From Astrothelium macrocarpum (Eukaryota > Ascomycota > Dothideomycetes > Trypetheliales > Trypetheliaceae), in assembly GCA_021030915.1 (NCBI GenBank), contig JAGEMR010000076.1, positions 62,001 to 126,000 of the forward strand: a stretch of 64,000 nucleotides of DNA, in the 5' to 3' direction. Below, in pieces: positions 23,429 through 34,385 of this stretch; the stretch's first letter is position 1, and the number at the start of each line of letters is the position of its first letter. The notes below the pieces were generated by a model. It did not search any database. It was not told where the DNA came from and saw only the letters and a program-made list of their open reading frames with translations. The translations under genes and the position numbers were made by a program.

Positions 23429-24015
23429 GCTCAACAGCGACCGGGCAATAACACGGCTGATCAAGAGGTCGTTGATGTACGTCGATAATACGGCTGATGG
23501 AAGAGTTCTTGCTAATCTGGAAAAATGCAGTGTCTGACTAAAATCCACATCATGACTGGCGTGTTGAGCTCTAAAGCCGATTCCTGAACCGAACTAGCTC
23601 TGGAATCCTCGTCAACTTGGCGGGGGAAAATCCGGGGCCGATTGGCGGCATGTGGCATACTTCGATGCGCCATGCGCTTGTAACAATTGCATGGTGAGCA
23701 TGGCTCAGCCTATTCTGCAGATCCGTGCAATGCTGCCGAGATATTCTTCTTCAGCGGCTCTTGCGGAATATAGCAACGGCATCAATTACAGGTGAGATTA
23801 GAGTGAGAGGGAGAAGCCGACTGATCTGCCGCCCACGTGGAGGCGCATGAAAATCCATCGGATACGCCTCACCGTTCGGTTGTCCAATAGACTAGGGAGT
23901 GGTGGCAGCTATTGATAAATTGCCTGAGCGCTGCATTTTTCGAGGATTTAAACGTTTAGACCGGCTTGTCGCTAAGCTCCGCAATACACACACAATTCCA
24001 ATCCAAAGAGCAAGC
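23429..24015. promoter_or_regulatory. shared divergent promoter of cyclase and dioxygenase genes
   Basis: 587 bp between two outward-facing start codons of consecutive pathway enzymes, so coordinate induction is likely. It contains CGG/CCG half-sites (for example TCCGGGGCCGATTGG near 23631) and a CCAAT-type ATTGG, but no operator I can name. Confidence 0.5.
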
Positions 24016-24969
24016 ATGTCTTCCAATGCCTCCAAGTACGACCCCAACTTCACAAACTATGTCCTGAACGCTACGGGGCCAAAGACTCCTGAGCGGGCGA
24101 GATTCGTCCTCTCGTCTTTGATTAAGCATGTGCATGACTTTGCCCGGGAAGTGGAGCTTACCACCGATGAGTGGATGGCCGGTGTCCAGTTTTTGAATGC
24201 AGTGGGTCAGATTAGCGATTCCAAGAGAAACGAGGGTCAACGTATATCGGATGTCATCGGACTTGAGTCGTATGTGTCGACGTGAACCTGTTGAGCCTGT
24301 GATGTAACTGATGAACTTTTTTGTAGGCTTGTTGACGAGATTGCGCACAAACTCGCACTAGAGACAGACGACATTCCTACCTCTTCGTCCATCTTGGGTC
24401 CTTTTTGGAGTCCGAATGCTCCATTCCGTAAAAATGGAGAGTCAATCATCCATGAGCTCCCAGACAATGGGCAGGTGGCATTGATGCACGGCACGGTGTC
24501 TGACCTCATCACAAAGAAGCCAATCGCCAATGCAGTTTTTGATATCTGGCAAGCTTCAGCAAATGGAAAATACGATTTCCAGGACCCTGAAAATCAATCC
24601 GACAACAACCTAAGAGGGAAGTTTAGGACTGATGAGAATGGCAAATACTTCTTTTACTGTCTTCACCCCACTGCATACTCGCTCCCCACTGATGGACCTG
24701 CCGGTGTTCTGCTGAATCTGTTGGATCGACACCCAATGCGGCCCGCACACATTCATCTTATGGTTAGCCACGACTCATTCAAGCCTGTCACGACGCAAAT
24801 CTTCCCCAAGGACGATCCATACCTTGAGACCGACACTGTCTTTGCTGTCAAGCCCGACCTTGTTGTTGACTTTAAGCCTCTCAAGGGAGACCCCAAGGCT
24901 ACTCTTGAGCTAGAGTACAATGTCAAGCTAGCACCCAAGGATATTACTCAAGCCTCTGCTCATCTGTAA
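24016..24969 (+). CDS. intradiol ring-cleavage dioxygenase (protocatechuate/catechol/hydroxyquinol type)
   Basis: Two exons (24016-24269, 24327-24969) give 298 residues. The intron has GTATGT, TAACTGAT and TTGTAG, and restores GLES-LVDEIAHKL. The start is the ATG at 24016 (context AAGCATG); an upstream in-frame ATG at 23899 would add 39 residues without family resemblance. All four Fe(III) ligands of intradiol enzymes are present: Tyr167 (NGKYDFQDP), Tyr202 (HPTAYSLPTDGP), His226 and His228 (RPAHIHL). A helical N-terminal dimerisation domain comes first, as in catechol and hydroxyquinol 1,2-dioxygenases and single-chain fungal protocatechuate dioxygenases. Substrate cannot be fixed from motifs alone, but the adjacent carboxymuconate cyclase favours protocatechuate. 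Cytosolic. Confidence 0.92.
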
Positions 24970-26493
24970 TGTTCAAAGGTTTTGGCAGAACGCGTCTCAA
25001 ATTGAGATGTGAAGCGATAGATTACGCGATCACGACGGTTGGGAGCACTTTTTGGAATATCATGCGGCGGCGTTTCATTTCCTGAGAGATGCATGCTGGT
25101 GGTTGATATTCTTGAAGTAATGTCATCAAGAAGATTTTTGTATTTGTGACTCCATTTCAACATGTTTCGTTTAGTTTCGTTGTTAGCATGAGTGAAATCT
25201 GACATGTTGAAAGCTGTTCTACACTGAATCGAAATGAATTATAGTGAAAAATAGTTCCTCGGAAATGATGGATGCAATTAGGAGTTTTCGTGTAGTGATG
25301 ATCCAAAGCCTGGAGATCATTTAGATGTGGAGAAATACAACAGCCATTAGGGGGTGTTTTGACGCTTGGGCCATGTGTGTCGTGGATATGTCGGCCAAGA
25401 ACCTTGTACTTGGAGTCAGCAAACCAACGTCATCTTGCAGAACATCGATGTCTCTGCCAAGTTTTTCCCCATCCTAAACGCCACATTGGTAGGTACCCGG
25501 CAAGGGGCTTGAGATTTGCATGATCCGCGCGCGATGGCAATGTGCCAACTCGATGTCGCCACCCCTGACTCCACAGCGCTTGACCTTCAGTGCCGTCTTC
25601 TCCCTCGACCACAAGAGCTGGGTCCATTGACTCTGTTTTGCAACAAAGTTCCGGGGTAAGGCTACCGAGTGATTACTGGCTTGACGTCCACGTCGATCTA
25701 GAATCATTCTAATGGCCGGATCATATGGAATTGCAAGTAAGTGTTTGTAGAAGTGTTTCTAATCACTTGAGAATGCCTATAGACGAATGGTCGATTCGTA
25801 GGCAGACTTGCCCATGATTTTCTGCAAGGCAATTCTCAAACGCCTAGGCCACTAGGTCGAAGCCTTCTAATGGGACTTATCCGCTGTCAACGTTATGCTT
25901 CGCGCTCTTTTAGGATTTGCGCCGTTAAGAGGATCCAATCAGGACACTACAAAACCGAAAACGGTAGAGATCCTAAACTCGATTGGAAGATGCTGATTCC
26001 CCTTGATTATTTCGCTTGGGCCAGAATGATGGGTATTGCAATCGGCAAGTATTCTCCCGTCGGTTACGCGAATCTATCTTTTCCTAACTTGGTTATGGTC
26101 AACTGTCTTGTAAAAATAGCGAGCAATCAGCTTGCCAAACACCACTGTTCTGGGCTTATGTTTAATTTCAAGGCCTGTTCACCTTTGGCCTCAGCATGGT
26201 AAACACGCCGCAACGACTGCTGTCCAGTATCCACAATCCACCTCGGAGGTACCGGGACCTGGAGCAGCACAGTGACAACCCTGGTGGCTGTCACTCCGCG
26301 GCAAGGAAATGAGATCACTGTCGGACTGGCTAATAGTCCCATCGACAATATGTGACTAGTAGGTACTTGTAGACGCGTTCTTTGTCTGTGTTGTTCAAAA
26401 GTTCTCCGTCTTGTTCTACCTTTCAATCTCTCTCATCCTCCTCTCTTGATTGTAATCTTTTTCTAATATCTCCTTACTGTATCTTGGTCGAAT
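24970..26493. other. intergenic, upstream of the aquaglyceroporin gene
   Basis: About 1.5 kb with no supported gene. The 150 bases before 26494 are T/C-rich (TCTCTCATCCTCCTCTCTTG), as in a fungal promoter or 5' UTR. Confidence 0.45.
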
Positions 26494-28594
26494 ATGGGAG
26501 ATCAAGCGGCCAAAGGGAAACGCCATTCAGGCGCTGTACACCGAGCAACGCTCTCAGACCCAAACCCAAATGAGACATTTGCAAGGTATCAAAGTGCTCC
26601 GTTTCGTCAATTTTCCTCACGGAACTTTCACAATGCAGCATTTCATGATGTAACTCCAATGTTGAACAATGGAAAAGGAGCTGCGCTGCAAAATGATTTG
26701 GCCGATCATCAAGCTGTTCAGGAGGTTCTTGAGCGGCAAAAGAAGTTGGAAGGTAGTCTACAAAAGGTCATGGACCGTCAGAGCAGCCAAAACCCACCAG
26801 GTGGTGCGGGCTCGGGGCACCCACAGGGCTATGATGCCGTCGACTTCGATCCCAGTGCTGGACAATCAAATGTCGGTGGCCAAACGAGACGTCCAGAGTA
26901 TTCTCTCGCCGGGCCTAGGGGTCCTCCACCAACAGATCAATACAAAGGGTACCGAGATCCGGATTACCGCAACTTTGGTGAAGAAGAGGATGCTAGCCCC
27001 CAACCAAAGTGGGGACTTGCAAAGCCGTTTCCTCATGTGAGTCGGAGAGGGAAACGGGGCCGGAAGACAAAACGAAGTGGTGCTACAAGAGGAGGTCAAC
27101 GCGAGCATCCGTCAGGCCAAGTATGGTTGTTGCTCGGTAAACTTGCTTATTTGCATTAGACTAACTAAGAGTCTAGGTTGGTGGAGGACCTGGTGGCCAT
27201 TATGGCTCTCCGGTGCGAGGCCAGCCGCAAGGTGAAGTGCCTGGAGGTCCAGCGACCAAGGCAAGAGAACAAGCAGACGAGGACGAGAATGGCCATGCCA
27301 ACTTTGTTGAGCATTTTGCTGATACGTTGACTGGGTCTGGCGAATTAGGTGGTCCGATGAATGATAGTCAAGAGACTTTGACTGATGAAGCCGACACGGA
27401 GGGTGAGGAAGAGGAGGAAATTCCCAATTACTGGTTCCATATTCGTCGCATGATTCGTGAACCTTTGGCAGAGTACGGTTAAAAGTCTCGGAAAAAGCAA
27501 AAGCATGCGAACTAACAATGTGTAGGTGGCTCGCAACGATGGTCGCAGTCCTCATGGGCGTAGCAGGCAATCTCCAAGTAAAGACTTCCAAATCCCAATC
27601 AGGAAATTTTACTCAATCAGCTGCCATGTGGGGAATCGGTACCATGATGGCCATTTACATTGCTGGTGGCGTATCTGGAGCACATTGTGAGTTTTGATAA
27701 ACTCTGAAAATGAAGCAAAATACTCATGAAAAACTAGGTAACCCCATGGTGTCGATCTCGCTTACTGTCTTTCGAGGATTCCCCTTTCGCAAATGCGTCA
27801 TTTACATTGCTGCACAATGTGTTGGTGCAATAACGGCAGTCTTTATAGTATATGGTATCTACAAGGACGCTATTCTCGCCTTGGATCCGCACAAGACGAC
27901 CGGCAATGAAACTTACAATACTGGGACTGCATTCTTCACGCTCCCGGCGTCCTTTGCGACTCCAGTGACGGCCTTCTTTACCGACTTTACGTCGGCAGCA
28001 GTCATGTATGTACACCACCTGAGTAGTCGTTTCTTTTGCGATTTGGCAGATGTCTCTTTCGACAAAGCCCATGTTTCTGTCGAGTTGATATCTTAGGATT
28101 TTGGAATGCTGACATCTTGACTCAGGTTGGGAACCATTCTTGCTCTTGGAGATGATACCAATGCCCCGCCAGGTGCAGGCATGCACGCCTTCATCATTGG
28201 TCTTATTGGCTTTGCTATGGCGTCGACCCTAGGATACAATACCGGACCGCAGACAAATCCTGCCAAAGATCTAGCTACCCGCGTTGTTCCATGCATTGTT
28301 GGTTACGGGTCCGAGATGTGGGAGAGAGGTTGGTGGGCGGAAGCATGGACTGCCGCAGTTTGCGGAGGACTGTTTGGATGTTTGGTCTATGATCTAGCCA
28401 TATTCGAAGGTTCCGAGAGCCCAGTAAACTATCCCAGAAAGAAGAGGAGACAGGCTGCAAAAGGGACGAAAGGAAAATGGCTGAAGACTGGACTCTTTGG
28501 AAAAGCCAAGAAACAGACAGCCAAGAAGGACCTCGAGGACGGTACTATTGGCATTTTGGATCCAAACCGTGAAAAGAGACTGGATGGGCATTAG
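26494..28594 (+). CDS. aquaglyceroporin-like MIP channel with long N-terminal extension
   Basis: Five exons (26494-27120, 27177-27472, 27526-27686, 27738-28005, 28126-28594) give 606 residues; phase is kept at each junction. Residues 1-300 are a hydrophilic extension rich in Gly, Pro and acidic residues (EGEEEEEIPNYW just before the channel). The channel begins IRRMIREPLAEWLATMVAVLMG. The second pore motif is NPA followed by KD (GPQTNPAKDLATR); the Asp after NPA is typical of glycerol-conducting members. The first pore motif is unusual: SGAHCNPMVSI, NPM instead of NPA. The C-terminal tail is Lys-rich. The overall layout resembles fungal Yfl054c-type proteins. Expected role: glycerol or small-solute permeation in the plasma membrane. 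The fourth intron, at 120 nt, is the longest and its acceptor is the least certain. Confidence 0.88.
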
Positions 28595-28854
28595 GGAATG
28601 CTCTTGAGAAGACTAGATGGATCTGGAATGATTCACTTTTGGAGAATTGGACGGTTAAAAGCAACATTCTGGTACACAAGCAACGTTAATGGTGTTTATG
28701 AGAATATGCATAAGATACCCTTCACAGTACACGGCTCACAGCATTATTGGTTGAAAAAGTACACGATTAGTCTTGGTATTAATGTAATTAATCTTGTTAC
28801 TTCATACTAAAATTAATCATCTTTAAGATTGGTGCAAACCAATGCATCTATCGT

Positions 28855-29958
28855 TTATATTTCCTCGTATTCATCCCTAAAGACCATGCATCTACTTTGA
28901 CCCTCGTCATCTATCCAAGTTCTAAACATACCTCCGCAATTAAAGTCGAACACAATCTTCCCCTCTCGATCATTGAGTTCTATACCGATCATGCCACCTT
29001 GTCCTTCTCCCGTCTTTTGCCATCTATCACCTGCTGACCTTTGTAGATCGCCATCTGGACCAGTCATCTGCGTAAGTGCCCTTTGTAGTGGCTGATTGGA
29101 ATACCGAGCAATAGCAGACGCTGTTCTCACCGCATTCAAGCGTAGAAAAGAATCTCCATTACCTGTACCCGACATGGCCGTTGCTCTCCTGCGACCAACT
29201 TCATCACTCCATTCCTCTGCCCAGAAGCCTGCCCCCAACGTTGGCGTATCGCCAATTCTCCCAGGCAACTTGTTCGTGATACCGCCAGTCGAAGTCGCCA
29301 CGCACAGCGTCCCACTCTTATCCAGCACCACAGCACCAACAGTCCCTTGGGCAAGATATTCATGGCCATCCCATGATGGATCCCCATTAATGTTCACATC
29401 GCCAACACCTGCTCCTTCTCCTCTCTCCTTCTCCCTCTCCAATCCCCTCCTATGCTCCTCCCACCTCTTCCTCGTCCAATGCCACCCAACCTCACACATC
29501 TCAACCCCCCACTCCCCCGCCAACCTCTCCGCCTCCTCCCCGGCCAGCTGCACATGACTCTGCGCACCGCCACCGCCCTCCTCATCGCCACGCACCAGCA
29601 TCTCCCTTGCCAGCGCAATCGGATGCTTGACGCGCCGCAGCCGCATGACGCCGACGCCGCGCTTGCGCCGGCCGCGCGACACCATGACGCTGGCCTCGAG
29701 CTCGAGCGTGCCCGCGCGCGTGAACACGGCGCCCTTGCCCGCGTTGAACAGCGGGTCGGCTTCGAGGCGCGTGACCGCGTGCACCGCGACGTCGAGCGCC
29801 GACGCGGACGAGTGCAGCAGCGAGGCCGACGAGGAGAGGATGGAGAGCAGGGCGTCGCGGTGTGCGGCGTAGAGGGCCGGTGGGAGGTTGGCGCGGGTGA
29901 TGTTGCCGGCGCCGCCGTGGATGATGATGCGTGGTTGGATGGGCTTGTGGATGGTCAT
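28855..29958 (-). CDS. Ntn-hydrolase L-asparaginase / isoaspartyl peptidase family protein
   Basis: A single exon of 367 residues. The family blocks are clear: IIIHGGAGNI at the N-terminus, DPLFNAGKGAVFTRAGTLELEAS, and the autocleavage site GTVGAVVLD with Thr206 as the expected N-terminal nucleophile after maturation. Next come ATSTGGITNKLPGRIGDTPTLGAG. The enzyme is expected to hydrolyse asparagine and/or beta-aspartyl dipeptides. An insert of about 45 residues before the cleavage site (around 155-200, Arg/Glu/Gly-rich) is longer than in bacterial homologues. The 5' half is strikingly GC-rich. It is divergent with the alpha/beta hydrolase gene across 466 bp. Confidence 0.92.
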   Translation of the reverse strand: MTIHKPIQPRIIIHGGAGNITRANLPPALYAAHRDALLSILSSSASLLHSSASALDVAVHAVTRLEADPLFNAGKGAVFTRAGTLELEASVMVSRGRRKRGVGVMRLRRVKHPIALAREMLVRGDEEGGGGAQSHVQLAGEEAERLAGEWGVEMCEVGWHWTRKRWEEHRRGLEREKERGEGAGVGDVNINGDPSWDGHEYLAQGTVGAVVLDKSGTLCVATSTGGITNKLPGRIGDTPTLGAGFWAEEWSDEVGRRRATAMSGTGNGDSFLRLNAVRTASAIARYSNQPLQRALTQMTGPDGDLQRSAGDRWQKTGEGQGGMIGIELNDREGKIVFDFNCGGMFRTWIDDEGQSRCMVFRDEYEEI

Positions 29959-30424
29959 TTTGGGGAGGGGTGAGAAGGGGATGAGAGTGTGAATGGAGGT
30001 GGAGTTGGGTTTGGGAGGGAGAGTGGCGTGTTCAGAGCTACCCCTCCATGCCCTGGTCTAATAATTGAGCTTTGCATGGGTTCTGATTTTGATAGTGCCG
30101 AGGATCCTGACAGTCTACCTATTGATTCTGCATCTGTTGGAGCCTCAACTTCGCTCCGGCGGAGGTAGGGCCGTTAGGGTTTGTGTTTGTCCTTCTCACC
30201 GGTAAAAGAATGCGAGCATCGATTTCCTGTCTGATTCTAGCGCGGGTTTGAATACGACTTTAGACCAGGGATGGCTCTCTATATCTATACCATTGCTGAC
30301 ATGGCCGGACTATAGGATCGCTGGCAATACTCCCGCTAACAATGGCGATTGTCGGGTATATAAGCTGTAGGCCTCGAGGATTATGAATGGTCTCTTGCTG
30401 TAGTAAGTACATTGAGAGTGCGAG
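29959..30424. other. 466-bp divergent intergenic region
   Basis: Lies between the outward-facing starts of the asparaginase-like and alpha/beta hydrolase genes and should hold both promoters. No named motif recognised. Confidence 0.45.
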
Positions 30425-31387
30425 ATGGAAAGCTTCACCGAAACATTACCAGACGGTAGGACTCTCAATGGTCTCATTCTTCTCCCTTCCAAACCTCCAA
30501 CTTCATTCAATACTCCCCATATCCCCCTCATCATCTGCATCCATGGCGGAACCTATTCAGCCGACTACTTTGACGCCTGTCCCACCACCTCCATAACCAA
30601 CATCACCACTCCCCTCTCCATCCCCATCATCTCCATCTCCCGCCCCGGCTACGGCGGCAGCACCCACCTCCCCCGTCCCCCCGCACCCAGCACCGGCACG
30701 ACCTTCATCCAAGAAACCGGCAAACACCTGCACACCGTCATCCTCCCCCACCTCTGGCACAAATACGCCCCCGCCAGCGGCGCAACCTCTCTAATCCTCC
30801 TCTCACACTCCATCGGCGCGGCCATCGCCCTCGTCACCGCAGCCCTGCACGCGGACTCCCCCCCAGCATACCCGCTCGCAGGTCTCATCATCTCCGGCAT
30901 CGGGTCGCGGGTGCGCGCGCTGCCGGACCCCAGCTACGATCCGCACGCGCCGACGACCGAAGAGGAGGTGCTGTGGCCGCGCGCGCACAAGGACGAGGCC
31001 ATGCTGTGCGCGAGCCGGGGCGCGGCGCCCGCCGATGCGCTGGCGCAGTCGGACCGGCTGAACCAGCCCATGCGCGTTGCGGAGCGCCGCGATATCCAGC
31101 TCGCGTGGCCGGGGTACTGGCGGGCGTATGCGGCGCGGGTCAGGGTGCCGCTGCTGTATGGGCTGGCGGGGGAGGAGGCGCTGTGGGAGACGGGCGAGGA
31201 GATGGTGGGGGAGTTTGTGGATGCGTTTGAGAGGAGCGTGAGGCGCGAGGGGAGTGTGGTGTTGGGGGCGCCGCATTGTATGGAGTTGAGTTATTGGGGG
31301 AGGGGATGGTTGACGAGGTGTGTGGGGTTTGGGATGGAGTGTGCGGTATGGTGGGCGTTTGAGAGTGAGAAGGCAAAGGGGATATAG
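30425..31387 (+). CDS. alpha/beta hydrolase, unknown substrate
   Basis: A single exon of 320 residues. The oxyanion region is IICIHGGTYSADYF (about 36-49), the nucleophile elbow is LSHSIGA (Ser129), and the histidine lies in GAPHCMELSYW (His284). A Glu or Asp near 250 (YGLAGEEALW) could be the third member of the triad. No signal peptide is seen, so it is likely cytosolic. The start at 30425 is the first ATG and gives a normal N-terminal beta-strand pair. Fungal genomes carry many such hydrolases and I cannot assign a reaction. Codons are very GC-rich from about 30600 to 31250. Confidence 0.82.
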   Translation: MESFTETLPDGRTLNGLILLPSKPPTSFNTPHIPLIICIHGGTYSADYFDACPTTSITNITTPLSIPIISISRPGYGGSTHLPRPPAPSTGTTFIQETGKHLHTVILPHLWHKYAPASGATSLILLSHSIGAAIALVTAALHADSPPAYPLAGLIISGIGSRVRALPDPSYDPHAPTTEEEVLWPRAHKDEAMLCASRGAAPADALAQSDRLNQPMRVAERRDIQLAWPGYWRAYAARVRVPLLYGLAGEEALWETGEEMVGEFVDAFERSVRREGSVVLGAPHCMELSYWGRGWLTRCVGFGMECAVWWAFESEKAKGI

Positions 31388-31624
31388 GTGGCGATGGTGG
31401 TATGGGATTTGCTATATATTGTGGCGGATTTGATGGATATGGTTTCGGTCTCTTAGAACTGCTCGTGTGGCCGTCTAAAATGTACTTGTTCTCAACTGAT
31501 TAGTACTTGTAGTGTTCGCGGTAAATACATGCTTGGCTGATAAAATCCTGAACATCTTTGTCATGCCAGTTATTCAACGGGCTCTCATCCAACTTGCTTG
31601 GCTGACTCTTCCGCTTAATGGCAG

Positions 31625-31800
31625 GCGATCAGCGGTCTGCAGTTGATAGTGGACGGTGGGCCATCTTCTCTCAGCGGTCAGCGGTCGACGATCAACAGTG
31701 GGCGCCAGGCAGCTTCTTTCGCTCAATGATCGGCGGTGGGTAGTCAATAGTGTCTATTGTTTGACGATCGGCATACGGCTCAGTGGTGGGCGAGCTTTAT
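31625..31800. repeat. degenerate direct repeats of GATCAGCGGT-like words
   Basis: Between convergent genes, words such as GATCAGCGGTC, CAGCGGTCAGCGGTCGACG, GATCAACAGTGGGCG and GATCGGCGGTGGG recur three to four times with spacing of about 40-60 bp. No coding capacity. Confidence 0.45.
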
Positions 31801-31818
31801 CATCTTCATTTGTCCACC

Positions 31819-32501
31819 TTATGCATACATCATATCCCCATCCTCCTCCTCGTCCTCATCCACGACCTTCTTCTCCACCTTCTTCTTGACCAAGACCTCC
31901 CTATCCAACGGACATGTCGGATTCAGTTTCAACCACGGCGTGATGCATTCCAAATCATACACATGGCTCCCCTTGCATGGCAGCCTCACCACCAGCGGGT
32001 ACTTCTCGTCCAAGAACCCATTCCCACAGATCGGACATGTGTCCCCGGGCTTCAGCCGCGCCTTTGCGACTCGGTCCAGCCCAGCCAGATACTCGTCCGA
32101 CACGCCTTCGACTTCCTTGGGTGGGTCTTCCGCGCTCGCGAGCAGCTCTTGCACTAGACGTCCCAGTAGCTCGGCCTGACTGTCCTGCGCGTGCGTCTCT
32201 GAGCCGTCGGCGCCGGAGGTGGGAGGGATGGGTTGCATGGAGGCGAAGCTGTTGGCAAGGGTGCGAAAGGCGGCTGAGACGTCGACGGGGTGGGGGAGTG
32301 CATGTTGGTTTTGGGGTGCGCGCGTGCCGGAGGTGTCGACGTGTTCGAGGGCGGAGAAGAATGTGGAGAGGTCGGGACGACGGGAGGTTTGAGAGGCAGA
32401 GGTATCGTTGGGAACGTTGTGTTCGACTGGGTAGTGAGGTAAGGTCAGTGGGTGAGAGAGTTGGGGACAGTTGAGTTGGATGTACCTTCGTAGGTAGACA
32501 T
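31819..32501 (-). CDS. RING-H2 finger protein, probable E3 ubiquitin ligase
   Basis: Two exons on the minus strand (32501-32486 and 32426-31819) give 207 residues. The first exon is only 16 nt (MSTYE plus one base); the intron has GTACAT, CACTGAC and CCCAG. The RING-H2 is near the C-terminus: CPICGNGF, then LPCKGSHVYDLEC, then CPLDREV, giving C-x2-C...C-x-x-x-H-x-x-x-x-x-C...C-x2-D-type spacing in which the final zinc ligand should be checked (CPLD instead of CPxC). The C-terminus is Lys- then Asp/Glu-rich (KKKVEKKVVDEDEEED). The N-terminal half is Ser/Gln-rich and probably disordered. Such small RING proteins usually act as single-subunit ligases; the substrate is unknown. Confidence 0.8.
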
Positions 32502-34385
32502 TATAATGGATATTTGCTTGTCATTTGAAAGAGATTGGATAGAAGAATCACTTGTGCATAAGCGTTCATGAGTTATTTAAAACATGGCGGCGCCATTGCG
32601 TGGGTTAGGCAGCGCAGTATACGCAAGCCATGGTGCCGCCAGTGTGCTGTGGTCCATGACGCCTCAGGGAATTTTCTCTTCTGGGCCCCGACAATGCTTG
32701 CGGCACGTTCTTGATGTCATTTGGGATGTACGGCAAATCTTACTTAATGTCGCAAAAAACCACTGACTTCTCTACATCATCAATCCAGCAACGGCCTAGG
32801 CAAAGGTTGCCTATCAAGCTTTTCCACACACGTAACGTGAGACAAAAAAAGCAGCGCATCCTCTTCGAAACTCGTGAGCGCCCCCGACTTTCAATTGTTG
32901 CTCTTTTTGGATTGACACGATTCCAGCACGTCGGAATTGAAGGCCATGCGGCTGCCCTTAAGGCTCTCACACATATGTCCTGAAATGCCCTCGTAGCCCT
33001 TGCGCGAACGATAGACAACGGATAGTCCATGCAATACATCCAGAGTGCAACTGTCTTATTGATCAAGCAAAATCTGTACAGGCATGAGACAGATGAAATC
33101 TCTATACCTTGGGACTAAGACCGTGTTCCTACCGACATTGACCGGCGTTTCAGCATATACTTGAGCATATGAACAATTGGTATGCGATGAACCCGAAGCC
33201 ACCATACTACAGTCCCAAAGCGGCAAGGATCGAGCTACCAAGATCCCATTAGTGAAGCTTCGTAATCTTCATGGAAAAAGTGTGGGGGACAGCGCCAAGG
33301 CGCGATGCTAAGACTTATCAGAGACAGTTCCCAAAAGAATCGCTTGAGTGGCAAGATGTTGGTTTTCGTCTTTAATTTAATGGTTCTAGGCAGGTGATCC
33401 GGAACTTCCGTCATCCAGGTACGTACTGCGAGTTGAAGAATGCGCGCCGTTCCGAACTGCTGCTAGGATACGTGCCGTGCCGCGCTTTGGGACATGATAA
33501 AGCTAAACTACCTACCTGGCTCGCAGTAGCTCATTTGTTTAGCCTAAGAGGTCACCAGGTTGTAGCAGATTGTCGATCCTTCTTCCTTCCTAGATGCATC
33601 AGGCTTCGCCATTTCATCGTTTCGTGATGTTTGGTTGACACAAGGTCAGACGGTCCTATTCTGTGAAAAGCTGTCTATAGAGAATACCACGTACAGCATT
33701 AGATATTAGTCCTACGGCCCAGAGCACCCTATGCGCAACGTTATGGAATCCATAGACCTATCCAAGTGTGTCATTTGGGATGGCTAAATATCTCTAGGAA
33801 AAGATCAAATTGCCACCACAGCTAATCGCATGGTTCCTCGCATTATTGCCCACAACAGTACAACCAACATAGCTATCTTCCATACAGCATGGATTCTGTA
33901 GCCAATCTTGGTCTGACCAATACAATCATTCAAGTTACTTTATTCCCTGGCAAAACCAACACAACCCCGCAATGGTTCTTGATATAATGCATTAGTCGCA
34001 GTCCCTTGGAGAACAAGATAGCCTTCATGCTGTTTTGATTCATTCCCTCGTAGCGCGATCTTTTTGTCCATCTCATACTCCCCTGGCGTAGAAAGAATCG
34101 ATTTAGCCGCTTCAAGTTTACCTTCATTCTCACTGAGCCACTATGACGCGTTTGTTTCTCTTTTCTGCTGAGCATTTGTTTAGTTGCTGGCATTCGATCA
34201 TAGACTGCCGAAGACGTCCGGATACATTGCGGCAACAAATTCGGCCTAGGCTGGAATAGATGTTGTAGATAAATCAATGGCTGGGTCTCTTTAAGATACA
34301 TGTGCAAACGTACAAGCCTCTTCCTTGCCCATGGAGCACTGAATCTCAATCCTCAATATAAAAGTCCGTTTTCCCTTCGAGTATC
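32502..34385. other. intergenic, no supported gene
   Basis: Nearly 1.9 kb with only short frames. The longest (minus strand, 34349-33930) has no family resemblance and a random-looking composition. No element of the MITE-like family seen. Confidence 0.45.

Noticed and set aside
23899..24015. Upstream ATG extending the dioxygenase by 39 residues
   Set aside because: The extension has no family resemblance, while the ATG at 24016 sits at the usual N-terminus.
33930..34349. 139-residue minus-strand frame
   Set aside because: Random-looking composition, no domain, no splice partners.
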